Made by a program: the position numbers and the translations under genes. Positions 8,713-18,082 of a DNA stretch of 19,679 nucleotides are shown one piece after another; within the stretch, counting starts at the first letter, position 1; each line of letters starts with the position of its first letter. The notes beneath the pieces were generated by a model, which was not told where the DNA came from, did no database searches, and saw only the letters and a list, made by a program, of their open reading frames with translations. The DNA is from Phanerodontia chrysosporium (Eukaryota > Basidiomycota > Agaricomycetes > Polyporales > Phanerochaetaceae): the NCBI GenBank assembly GCA_001910725.1, contig MJGA01000124.1, forward strand, positions 1-19,679. The letters are read 5' to 3'.

Positions 8713-10506
8713 TCATTGGACGGTGAGCTCCCTACGTTCGTCCTCGCCCCGTGCTCGGGCGACTTCCCTACGCCATATATTTCCCTCAACGAACGAAATC
8801 TCGTGCTTCCCGTACCACAAGATCTCCGCGTTGGGGAATGCACGCACCAGGAATTTCGCCGCCGCGCGGATATTGCAGATCGGCGACGTGTCCAGGTCGA
8901 TGTGCCGCACGTGCAGCACGGGCGTGGGTTCAGCTTCGGGCAATGGTTCGGCATCGTGCACGCGCAGGCCGATGTCCTTCAGGTGTGGGGAGTTGCGAAC
9001 AAGGTCAGGAAGCACGCCGAGTGAGATGCGCGGCCTGGTCCACAGCGAACTACGCCCGAGATCGAGCCGTCGCACGCGGTGCCAGCTGACAAGGAGCGCG
9101 CGCACATCGTCAGACGTGATGTCTGTGTTCATTGCAGGGACGTTGAAGCCGTACATTGGAAGCGCGCGCAGGGCCTCGATGTCGGCAACTGTCAGCGGGT
9201 CCTGTTCATGTAGCAGGGGCACGTCGAGCACTAGCCTGATCGACAAAAGGCGCCCTCGATACGCCCCGAGCACAATGAAAAGAGCACGGACGCGCTGAAG
9301 TGTAGTAGGAAGGTCGCTATAGACCGTGAAGACTATCTCTCGTAGGCCAGGCACGCGCTGCATGCCCTCGAGGAAGATGGCCACCGCCCGGACTGTAGGA
9401 TCGGGAGGTTCTGTCTCGCCCTCGAGGACATACTCCTCGTGCTCGCAGATGAACGTGATGCTGCACAGTGCCGGGAACGGCTGGAGCGGCAGCGCCTGAA
9501 CGACCTTATCTTGGTTGACATTCACATCAAGGAAAAACTTGAGGCTCTTCAGGCACGGTAGGGACGCAAGCACGGCCATTTGCTTGTGATTTATTTGTAG
9601 ACGGCTTTCCTCTCCTTCGCTGCGGCAGTCCAGGTCCAGGTGCCGAAGCTCATGCCAGCAAGGGCTTCCTCGCAAGATTACGAGGAGTCTTTTGACAGTG
9701 ATCTCATAGGTCATGCCTTCTATCTGGAGTGCGGAGAGCATGGGTGAGATCAAGAAGGGTGCAAGGTCGTGCACGTCGCTAATGCGCGGATGGTTGCAGA
9801 CAAACGTCTTGAGTCTGGGAAGGGCCGCCGTCTGGGAGAAGTAGCGTTTGATGGTCCTGAAGACGTGCGTTGAGATGTAAGATCCTAGATTGGTGACGGG
9901 GCCCTGCATGCCGTTGCTGCATCGAAAGTAGTACCATTGCTCTAGCATCTCCTTGGGAATAAGGCCCAGTAACGCACGGACGCGACGCGCGTGGTGTTTG
10001 AACCGTTGCATATCCTCATCGGTAAGCGTCGCGGTGGTGAGAAACTGCCGCAGCACGTCAGCGCATCTGCATCGTCAATGCAATCGCAATCAACGTACCC
10101 AGAATGTCCGCACTACATTTTCCGAAAGCTTATCCAACTTGCTCTCTACGACTCCAGCAGGAAGCAGCATAAGAAGCGGCATGAAGTCGTCCAGGTTCCG
10201 CCACAAGATCTCCATCGACGGCTCGTACAGTGCCTTGCACGAACAGCCGAGGCTGACCAGCCATTTCCTTTGGGCACCCGGTAACTCCAACGTGTTCTCC
10301 GCAATCCGCAGCGTAACATCATAGACCTCGAGACAGCGATGCATAGCGTGAGCAAGGGACTCGACAGTGTTGGGGTGCGAACGAAAGCCGCCGCGCGAAC
10401 GTGTTTTGACCGAACTGCCACGTGGACAGCGCGAGGAACCCATGCTTTCTTTCGCTGCGCATTCCAGGAGGTCCGCTCGTATGTCATCCATACAGGGTTC
10501 ATTCAT
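8713..10506 (-). CDS. F-box / leucine-rich-repeat-like protein
   Basis: This is a member of the large Agaricomycete F-box family, expected to bring targets to an SCF ubiquitin ligase through Skp1. There are two exons (10506-10099 and 10044-8713) joined by a 54-nt intron with donor GTACGT and acceptor CAG, giving 579 residues. An N-terminal F-box-like segment spans about residues 50-110, with SLGCSCKALYEPSMEILWRN followed by LDDFMPLLMLLP, the typical end of this family's F-box. From about residue 190 come irregular leucine-rich repeats such as LPRLKTFVCN, HELRHLDLDC, LPCLKSLKFF, VPGLREIVF, and VRRLDLGRS. The C-terminus includes KFLVRAFPNAEILWYG and a charged tail. The frame is unbroken. A second in-frame Met at 10491 could be the true start. 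The target is unknown. A truncated relative lies 2.7 kb to the left. Confidence 0.88.
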
Positions 10507-10951
10507 GTTCTAATGGTGTATACCATTCCGTTCCATACGTTCAGCGCGATTTTTCTCCAGGAAAGCACCCAAGAGATATATCCCAAAGTTCGACAGAAAA
10601 TATTTATTACGTTACTGTAGGCGGATGGCATGAATAATGATTGCAATGAGCGCAGATGGTTGACTTACGGCTCGTGAGTATTTTGGAGAAGATATAGACG
10701 AACACCCCGTGCCATTTCTGCTTCAGGCGAGCAGGATGAGTCCATTATTGACGTTCCCGGTGGCCTCGTATACATTAGTAGGCCAAGCGCAGCAGGTCAC
10801 GCTTGCCGTAGAGGCAGCACGCTGCATGTGTAAGATATCAATTGGCGGCCTAAGTGAGCAGACTCCCAGTCAGTGTCAACGTTCGAGTGGCGTGGCGACA
10901 AAGACTTTTGTCCTTTGACCCTCCGGCCACACTTCCCACTGTGTTCCAGCC
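10507..10951. other. Divergent intergenic region
   Basis: About 445 bases between the 5' ends of two divergently transcribed genes: F-box/LRR leftward and the PWWP-like gene rightward. It must hold both promoters. No clear TATA box is seen for the F-box gene, and small open frames here have no motif. Confidence 0.45.
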
Positions 10952-10959
10952 TATATAAA
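10952..10959 (+). promoter_or_regulatory. TATA box of the 11009 gene
   Basis: A textbook TATATAAA lies 50-57 bases upstream of the ATG at 11009, with a pyrimidine-rich leader (CTCTCTCCG) and an A-rich start context (CAAAAATGATG). This supports the start chosen for the downstream gene. Confidence 0.65.
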
Positions 10960-11008
10960 GGCTTCGCATCCGTTACAGCTCCACATAATCTCTCTCCGTA
11001 CCGCAAAA

Positions 11009-12000
11009 ATGATGAACACATACGAGTTGTGTCACTTCCTCGCGCAGGTGCTCGGGGACCACGCCCAGGTGCGCATGCTCGGCATGCACACCACCAAGGA
11101 TGGCGCGGTGTTCAGCGCGCGCAAGCCCGAAGGCAGCGTACGCCACTCTCCTGTACTCACTAAATCACATAGCTGATGGTCCAGCAGACTGACCTCTGTC
11201 TCGTGCGCGGCTTTGTCTTCAGGGACTGTCAGTGGCGCATGGGGCGTGTGCGCAGGAGTCGACAGGTGCAGCTCGCGGTGCGTGAGGCGCGCCATCCTTT
11301 TCACGATCACAAATCTGAGCTGAAGGATAGAATCACCTGTACACAACATCGTATACAGTCTCCTGCGCAGTCGGGAATACAGTGCTTGAGGCGGATTTCT
11401 TCCCATATTTTGGCGAGATTTGGTGGTGCAGGCACCCTGAGCCCCGGATTCGCGACCCGATAACGTCGTTCCACACCATCGTATTTCACGTGCGTACTGC
11501 CTTTCCATGCCGTGCACGCTCTGACATCTACTACAGCGTGTCGTCTTCGTGCCAGTTCTCGCACTCTACGAGCCCGAGGGCGATGCCAAGCAAGGACAGC
11601 TCACGCCGATATGGTTCCCTGCACTGCTCGAGGTAAGCTGAATCCAAAAGACACTGCTACAGCCGACTCACCTGCTTCACAGGATGGACCCAACACGCGC
11701 ACAAAGTACAAACGCTACAACGTGCGCATCTGTTACCCGGGTGCCCCGCTGCCGTCGCCGATAGTAACGCCGGTGATCCTTGTCGCACAGCGCGCTGGCA
11801 GCATCTGCGCACCGCACGTCAACGCCCTACACATTCCGTCGGGCAGTGTAATGCGCCCGCCTCGCGTGCGCCACCTCGGTGCGTTCGCACTCGCTTGGAA
11901 CAGGGCGCTCCCGCTGTGCGAGACTGCGCAAGGTCGCGCCTGGGCATTATGGGCGAGCGTACTCAGCCTGGAGAACGAGATCCGCTGGGAGATTGAGTGA
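11009..12000 (+). CDS. Small protein with PWWP/Clr2-like GEIWWC motif
   Basis: I do not recognise this gene with certainty. The first exon (11009-11137) encodes MMNTYELCHFLAQVLGDHAQ and ends at a GTACGC donor. The middle exon or exons (about 11170-11250 and about 11375-11489) are not fully resolved. The last two are clear: 11537-11632 and 11683-12000, with a 50-nt intron (GTAAGC..CACAG) and a 47-nt intron (GTGCGT..CTACAG) in front. The decoded part reads FFPYFGEIWWCRHPEP, then LTPIWFPALLEDG, then KRYNVRICYPG. The pattern G-E-I-x-W-C, then W-F-P-A-L, then a tyrosine-rich strand resembles the small beta-barrel of PWWP-like or Agaricomycete Clr2-like silencing proteins (GELVWC..FWP), which would suggest chromatin binding. 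That link is inference. The C-terminus, ending ASVLSLENEIRWEIE, may be a short helix. Confidence 0.65.
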
Positions 12001-12505
12001 GCTGAGCCACCGCAGATCGTCAAGATCTGCTGTGCGTGTTCTGTGGGGATCCTTAGGACAGTGGCGAACGGAATCATACGTCACACCACTGCTACATTCT
12101 TTCCGTTGTCTTGTCGGTTGCGCGAGTTGCCCGATCATAGCCCTAACGAATGCAATGTTTGGTCGCACGCCCGTGAAGGTCGTAGTCTTGTGCGTCGCCG
12201 TGCGGAGTACCATCGCCCCCTTATTGTCCTTCGATGAGATAGTAACGCGCGCTAGGAGCGTCTGCAGAGGACAAGACCGAGCGGCACGGTCAGAGAACAA
12301 TGAATAACGAAAATCCGGTTATCACGTACTTGGGCCGCCCGCGCTTGCGGAGTGGCACCCCGACTTCCGCGGCCGCGTTTGTCGTTTGGAATTCCTTCAC
12401 TGCTCTACCAGCATCTGCTCGAACCACTCCGTATACCTCTGCTTGAAATCTGTACTTTCCCGACGTTACTACCGGAAGAGTGAACAGAAGGTCTATTGCA
12501 GGATC
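12001..12505. other. Spacer and promoter region
   Basis: 505 bases between two genes on the same strand, holding the terminator of the left gene and the promoter of the right one. No TATA box or gene-like frame stands out. A long minus-strand frame at 12290-13072 is the antisense of the next gene and carries no motif. Confidence 0.4.
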
Positions 12506-15151
12506 ATGCCGCCAAAGAGAAAGGCAGCAGGTGCGTCTGCGCCACAACGTCGCTCCAGGGCCCCGATGCGAACTCCTCTTGCACCAAGCCACCGCGACAC
12601 AGCGAATAAGGGGCGAGAAACCCGCTCTGCGTGCGGACGTGCAAGAGCCTCCGACGAAGAAACGAAAGGTCACCAAAGCACCTGCAAAGAAACGACCTGC
12701 GAAGGCAACACAGCCGAAGAAAACACCAAAGGCACAGGCCACGCGGCAGAAGGCCAAAACGTATGTCCCGGAGGACATGCTCGACGACCCCGAGAAGCTG
12801 GTGCGCAAGGAACGCTTCGTGTGGCGCCCGCCATCGCGCGTGCGCGCGCCGTCACCCGGTGCGTGCCCTACTGCTTCCCCCTGTCGACACTGCTGGCTGA
12901 TGCCAACACACAGACCAGTCGTATTGGCCACGCGCCGAGGAGGTACGTGCTGCCTTCCGCGACCAACGGGATATCTGGCCCCCGGTCTGGCGACGCCAGC
13001 GCATCGTCCGAAACGCGTTCGCCATCGTCCCAAGTGGCGCAGAGCTCGAGCGTGCGCCGCCGCGAGTGCCACCGAAAGACATTCCCCCTGTCACGCAGCT
13101 CGTCCGCACGCGCTTCAGAGCTACACAGCCCTCTGTGAGCCTGCCGACACGATGGCACGGCAGCTTCGATTTGTTCGTGGTGACCCCGGAAACGAACAGT
13201 CCGAATGACCTGGGAGAGCTGCAGCGCAAGCTCGAGGAGGGGGATGCGCTGAATGCGATGCGACTGTCGCTTGGATGGGATATTTTTGCTGAAGAGAAAA
13301 CGCTCGATATTCCGGCTCAAGACGTTCCCGAGGTCGGCGTGCTTTTCGGCACCCCACTGTCGGCTGACAACGTCGGTGACCTGATACGGGACTGCGACGT
13401 CGAAAACATAAGCGCGTTGTTCAAACCAGGGCCCAAACATGAGACACGTACCGACATAGGTCATCCCCTCGTTGTCACGCGCGGTCGCGTTGGCCAGCTG
13501 TGGTTCGCTGACCAGCCGTTGCACAATTGGAGTGCGGAGAGCGGTTATGTCGCGAAGCTCCATTTCCACGAGGAGGGCTTCAGCCTTGAGGGCAGCTGCG
13601 ATACCACCATCGCTGGCGAGGGCGGCATCAAGCTTCGCAAAGTTTGGGAGCACGAAGAGGTGGATGCGGAGGGTAGGACCCGTCTCCGAGAGCTCTTCTA
13701 CGGGCACTTCGAATTCACAGTCACCATCAGCAACGTAGGGGACACGCAAGACATCCGCACCAAGACTTTTCACCACAGTTTCTGGGGGATACGCAGCACT
13801 AAAAGCATGGACGTCGATCACCCCGCGTCCCTGGGCCTGCCAGAAGGATCACTACAGACCATCTTGCCACCACCCTACCATTTCTCAAAGACCAAGCTCC
13901 CGGTGGACGAGACCCTGACGCCGCCTGCCGGAAAGGATCCAGATGCGCCGGCCCATATGTTCGACCTTCCCCTAGACTTCAGCGGCACATTCTGTTTCGT
14001 GTCACCGGAAAACACTGGCTTCCCGTCCGGAGGCACGCACGGCATAGAAAGCGTCGCCAACGCCGTCGTTCCGCACCAGATGTGGCTGGGTTGGGCGGCG
14101 AGAGAGGAGCCGAGACGGGGCCAGATACTACCGCTCAAAATTCCAGAGCCAGACTTGGCCGCACTCGCGACGGGATACGAGCGCGTGCACGCCGAGATCA
14201 TGTGGAACATCGACAACAGCGGGCTCAGGTGGACGGACGGCACCGCCGTGCTGTCCGAGGGCGCACTAGGCATCGCAAGCCCGCATGCCATCGGTGTTGG
14301 CCTTCGTGGCGCGCTCAGCGTGGATTTGACGCTGCAGAGTCTGACATCCCAGCGTGCTCCGCGAGGTGCTCAACGCCGGCGTCGAGGTCACCGACGGGCA
14401 CATCGGACCTGTGTACTTCCCGTTGTCAGCGCGCGCGTCCTACTGCACGGTGCCAGCCAAAGGGTACCTCGCAGACTCAGAGCCCGGGACACGATGGGCG
14501 CACGGCTTCGAGGCGACCCTGCGCCCCCGGCCGCGGCCGTACCTGGACCCTGCCGATGTCGGTTACACGAAGGCCAAAGGCACGCTAAAGATGCGTCGCG
14601 TGTGGGCGTACACGTGTGCCGCGGGCGAACGCCACGACGCACTTGCCGGCGAGCTGTTCGAGGGCCACTGGGAGTTCGGGATGGTCGACCTCAAGCGCAA
14701 CGAGTACGTGATCTACCGCGACACGTTCTTTGCGGTTCGCTGGCCCGAAGGCGAGCGTCGCGAAGGGAAACGCGAGCTCGCCAACCAGCGGATGCCGTCC
14801 CGCACACGCATCGAGCGGTGGCGTGAAGAGGTCCTCCCAGGGCCGTACGACCACAGGGCGTGGCAGCCTGATGCGTCGATGCCAAAGTTCCGCTGTCACA
14901 GGACCGACCACGATGATCGTGACTGGTCGCTGGACGAGCCTCCGCCATCGGTGAACAACTTTTTGAAGTGGGTCAATACCAAGGTCGGAGAAGATGGAGA
15001 CCTTGACTGGAAGCATCCGCCCGAACCTGATAACGGGCCCAGGCCGTCTCGCAGGAGGGTCAACATCATGTTCAAGTGGCCGAAGGTGGAGGAAAGTGAC
15101 CCCGCTGTAGAGAAGAACGAGGTCAATTCCGTGATATGTATGAATAGTTGA
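12506..15151 (+). CDS. Uncharacterised nuclear protein with two copies of an unnamed domain
   Basis: No known family is recognised. The start is MPPKRKAA in a 25-nt first exon (12506-12530). A further exon (about 12646-12858) gives a strongly basic tail with the SV40-like nuclear signal PPTKKRKV and Lys/Ala/Pro repeats like a histone H1 tail, then VPEDMLDDPEKLVRKERFVW. After a 55-nt intron, a long exon runs from 12914. Two related units follow. Unit 1 (about 13140-13790): HGSFDLFVVTPE, VGQLWFADQPLHN, YVAKLHFHEEGF, GIKLRKVW, ELFYGHFEF. Unit 2 (about 13975-14760): FSGTFCFVSPEN, HIGPVYFPLSA, HGFEATLRPRP, GTLKMRRVW, ELFEGHWEF. The tail (14761-15151) is charged. At 14353 the frame moves by one base with no good donor upstream, so either an odd intron or an indel is present. 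The first intron's acceptor (CAAG) is also weak. It is likely a DNA- or chromatin-associated protein, by its tail only. Confidence 0.7.
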
Positions 15152-15476
15152 CAGTTTCCTACCTGCGCATGCCATGTCGCATGCACTTGCGGATGACAAG
15201 CATCCAGCCCTAGATGACCCAGGCTGACGTCCTGCCGAAAGCCTAACCATCGAAATGCTGGACTGCACCAATAACTCAAGTACTGCGTAATAGGTTGGGC
15301 ATAGGCTGACGCGGCCAGAAGTAAGGATTCCGAGCAAAGGCACATCGCAAGCTTGATGACTAGGCATATAACATGTTAGACGCTTGAGTAAGCAGCCAGG
15401 ACTTATCTCTATACTTACCAACTTACTGGCTTCATTCTCTCGTATTGGCCAGTAATACTATCTGGCAATTCCTACC
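15152..15476. other. Spacer and promoter of the BTB gene
   Basis: 325 bases without a coding-like frame on the plus strand. An ATTGGCC (CCAAT-type on the opposite strand) at about 15445 lies some 30 bases upstream of the next ATG. The minus-strand frames are antisense shadows of the neighbour. Confidence 0.4.
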
Positions 15477-16490
15477 ATGGCCAACGACGTCCTTCCTGCT
15501 GTCCCTAGCCCTGATCACGACTACGCTCCCCCGCCCTCGTCAGAGTCAACGTCCTTCTGGTTTGACGATGGTTCCGTCATTGTGGCCGTCGCGAAAGAAC
15601 GCTTCAAGCTGCACCGGTCCCTTCTGACCCGACACTCTTCGCTCTTCGAGTCGCTCCCTGCGTCCCAAGACGTAGGTGCTAAAGCGCAAGATCCACCGAC
15701 AGTAGCCATCCCACATGGACTGGCGGACCCGAAGACTTTACCGCGCTGCTCGAGCACCTCTACCACGACGTGTACGTCTTGGCTCTTGTAAACATTGCGC
15801 ATACACCCCTCATCTCTGCCCGCATTCTTTGGACTCCTTGAAGGCCAATAGACTCCGCCCCACTGCCTGCGGTCTCGTCTCTGCTACGCGTCACGTCTGA
15901 CAAATCGCTGAAGTTCCCCTCCATCCACGCCATCGCTCGTGAACGCTTCCGCAGCCTGCTCGAGCCCAAGCCTGGCGTCGCGAACTTCACCACCCCGGAA
16001 GACCCGGAGGAGGCGCTAGGACTTGCCGTGGAGCACGACATCCCTTCGGTATGGTGCACCTCTGCGAACTCGCTCGTCTGTTCTCTGATCTGCTCCACCA
16101 GGTGCAGAAGCCGTTATACTATAGCGTCGCGACGACCTCGCATTTCGAGCCTGGTTCAACCCACCACTCGCTGCCAGCGGCCGTGACCGAACGCTGCGCT
16201 GCGCTACAAGAGCAGCTCATTGCGCACTTCACGCCCATCCTCTTCACGGTCGCGACTGCCGGCACATGACGTGCACGGACGTGTTCGCGGAGACGTGGAT
16301 GCCAGATGTCATCGCGCCTGCGCTCGCAGATAATGGGCTATGCCGTCCTATCGAGACGCTCCGGAAGATACAGGAGATACGCTGGGAGGACAAGGGTGTG
16401 TGTGCAGAGTGCTGTGCGGCGAAGCGAGAGGAGTGGGACGAGGAGATCAGGGCCGTTTGGGAAAAAGTCGACGAGTGGCTGGGTATCTGA
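15477..16490 (+). CDS. BTB/POZ-domain protein, frame interrupted twice
   Basis: This is a member of the expanded Agaricomycete BTB/POZ family, whose domain mediates dimerisation and often Cul3 binding. The N-terminal BTB core shows FWFDDGSVIVAVAKERFKLH and RSLLTRHSSLFESLP (15555-15660), then EDFTALLEHLYHD (15731-15769). An intron of about 80 nt (donor GTACGT at 15772, acceptor TAG at 15851) leads to LLRVTSDKSLKFPSIHAIAR. A second intron (16049-16101) leads to QKPLYYSVATTSHFEPGS and the family's usual C-terminus: HFTPILFTVATAG, MTCTDVFAETWMPDVI, CRPIETLRKIQEI, CAECCAAKREEWDEE, DEWLGI. Two single-base losses shift the frame, near 15730 and near 16262, so as assembled it would be truncated. All family parts are present in order, so either a very recent pseudogene or an assembly error is likely. 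Start is the first ATG before the domain. Confidence 0.8.
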
Positions 16491-16777
16491 GCAGACGCAA
16501 GGTGCGATGAGTGCTTGATAAGTCATGGGATGTGCTCATGGCCTTGCAGAACATGAAATGTGAATATGTACTTCTACACTGCCTTACTTGGGTGACTAGA
16601 CTTCGGATGATGCTGTCTCACCATGCGTAAATTATATGTAAGCTCGCCAATTCCAGCTATAACTGAGCCGTGTATCAGCTATCTTCTTTCATGTTTCGTT
16701 CATACGCCGCTCTACCGGTATACACAGGCAGGGGAAGGCTGCAGGATCTCCATGAGACGCGCGAGCACGTGACGGAG
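16491..16777. other. Spacer
   Basis: About 290 bases, AT-richer than the genes, with no open frame of interest. It separates the BTB gene's stop from the TATA box of the next gene copy. Confidence 0.4.
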
Positions 16778-16784
16778 TATAAAT
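16778..16784 (+). promoter_or_regulatory. TATA box of the broken MPPKRKA-family copy
   Basis: TATAAAT sits about 85-90 bases upstream of the ATG at 16868, in a GC-rich setting. This suggests the copy kept its promoter after duplication. Confidence 0.5.
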
Positions 16785-16867
16785 GAGACGCGTGCTGCAG
16801 ACGCGCACCGTCAAGCTTTGCTCACCCACTATCCCAGCCCCAGTCGACGCCTTCTACTGTTCCCAAC

Positions 16868-17713
16868 ATGCCTCCGAAGCGTAAGGCTGCAAGTAAGTCG
16901 CGATATTTCTTCAGCAGACCCGACACGCGTCTCATGCGCGTCGATCTTGTTAGCCGCAAAAACTTCCAACGCGACTAAGAAAGCGAAGACAACTCCTGCC
17001 TCAACTGCTGAAGCAACTACGCAGGCTACAAGAAGTCTCACACGCCTGAGTCAAAGGACCCGCTGCCAGCCTCGCAGTGCAACGCGTCTGAAACGGCCGT
17101 GGTAGCAGCTAGTGGCCCGTGTCCAAGCTGTGGTAAAGCCGCTGGTATCTCGAGCGAGGCTGTTCCAAGGTAAACGGCGGCGTAGACCTTACTGGGCGCT
17201 TCGCCTGGTTCGATCTCGAGTCGGAGGAGCTCAAGGCCGTCGCCCCGACCCGCAATCCGACGGCAGCCACCTGGGCTGCGGTATACGCGCGCGTTTCCGC
17301 TTTGCTGCTCTAACGAGTCACACCGCGCGACGTTCACACTGAAGGCTGGATATCGCGGAAAACGTGCATACTTGCGTGGCCGAGCGGTATGCCAAGAACA
17401 TAGCAGACAACGTGCTCGCGTCCCGCGGTGCCGAGATTGTCGGCGGGTTCATAGGTGACGTCGAGTTCACGGACGACGACATCCCAATCTTCTACCCCAT
17501 GGACCTCGACCTGTCTTGCGTGCACGGCTTCGAGGCGCGCCTGGCCGCGCCGCCGCGCATGGGCATCCGCGGGCAGGGTCGCTTCAAGATGCGCCGCGTG
17601 TGGGTCGACCCATGCGACCCCAGCAAGGAACTGTTCGAGGTATCTGGGACCTCACAGTCTTCACGGACAACAGACATTCGAGGTGGAGATATGGCATGGA
17701 GGACGGGGGATAA
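16868..17713 (+). pseudogene. Broken single-unit paralogue of the nuclear MPPKRKA protein
   Basis: It starts like the 12506 gene, with MPPKRKAA in a first exon of exactly 25 nt (16868-16892) ending in the same phase at a GTAAGT donor. A 61-nt intron follows, then a Lys/Thr-rich stretch (TSNATKKAKTTPAS). One domain unit is recognisable: DLTGRFAWFDLESEEL (about 17183), GGFIGDVEFTDDDIPIFYP (about 17441), HGFEARLAAPPRM (about 17524), RFKMRRVWVDPCD (about 17582), ELFE and then WDLTVFTDN (about 17628-17670), stop 17711-17713. These match unit 2 of the 12506 gene (HGFEATLRPRP, GTLKMRRVW, ELFEGHWEF). The frame is lost at least three times: near 17031, near 17170 and at 17639. A further disruption near 17310 follows a stop. 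The 17639 break is explained by one missing G. The whole second unit is absent. I call it a pseudogene, but assembly deletion could account for much of the damage. Confidence 0.72.
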
Positions 17714-17995
17714 TAGCGGAGCGTTGTTCTGCGCTATCAGGCATGCGGGCGCGGAGGAGGCTCTGGACGAGATGATGACGAGGGTGTTTCTACTAGTTGT
17801 CTGGATGCTCTGTACGCCCCGCTGCAATAATCAACGCGTGAATTAAAAAGCTGGGCCACGCTATAAGGTGTTCGGGGTCGGGACGAGACGGGGTATCCCC
17901 GCCATCATTGACGCAAATGGGCAGGCCCCGCTCATCGCGCGCTTAAACCCTTACCTTCCGCCCTCATCACCACCGACGACGAGCACGTCATATAC
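17714..17995. other. Upstream region of chs4-like gene
   Basis: About 280 bases of non-coding appearance between the broken paralogue and the CT-rich leader of the next gene. A plus-strand frame that continues to 17846 is a frame-shifted read-through of the paralogue, not a gene. Confidence 0.4.
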
Positions 17996-18057
17996 CTCCC
18001 CCTCCTTCGCCGTTTTCTCTGATTTCTCTCTGTATCTCTATCTTCTCTCTTCTCGTT
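17996..18057 (+). promoter_or_regulatory. CT-rich tract before the chs4-like gene
   Basis: A pyrimidine-rich block (CCCCCTCCTTCG, then repeated TTTCTCT and CTCTTCTCTCTTCTC) lies immediately upstream of the ATG at 18083. Such CT tracts are common just before the transcription start of strongly or constitutively expressed fungal genes. The assignment rests on composition only. Confidence 0.45.
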
Positions 18058-18082
18058 GTGGCGTGTGAGAGGACAACACGCC

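Noticed and set aside
12290..13072. 260-codon frame on the minus strand
   Set aside because: Its Arg/Ala/Phe-rich sequence is what results from reading the Lys-rich tail and GC-rich coding strand of the 12506 gene backwards.
12868..13821. 317-codon frame on the minus strand
   Set aside because: It lies opposite the domain units of the 12506 gene, which are supported by internal repetition and a paralogue; the antisense frame has no such support.
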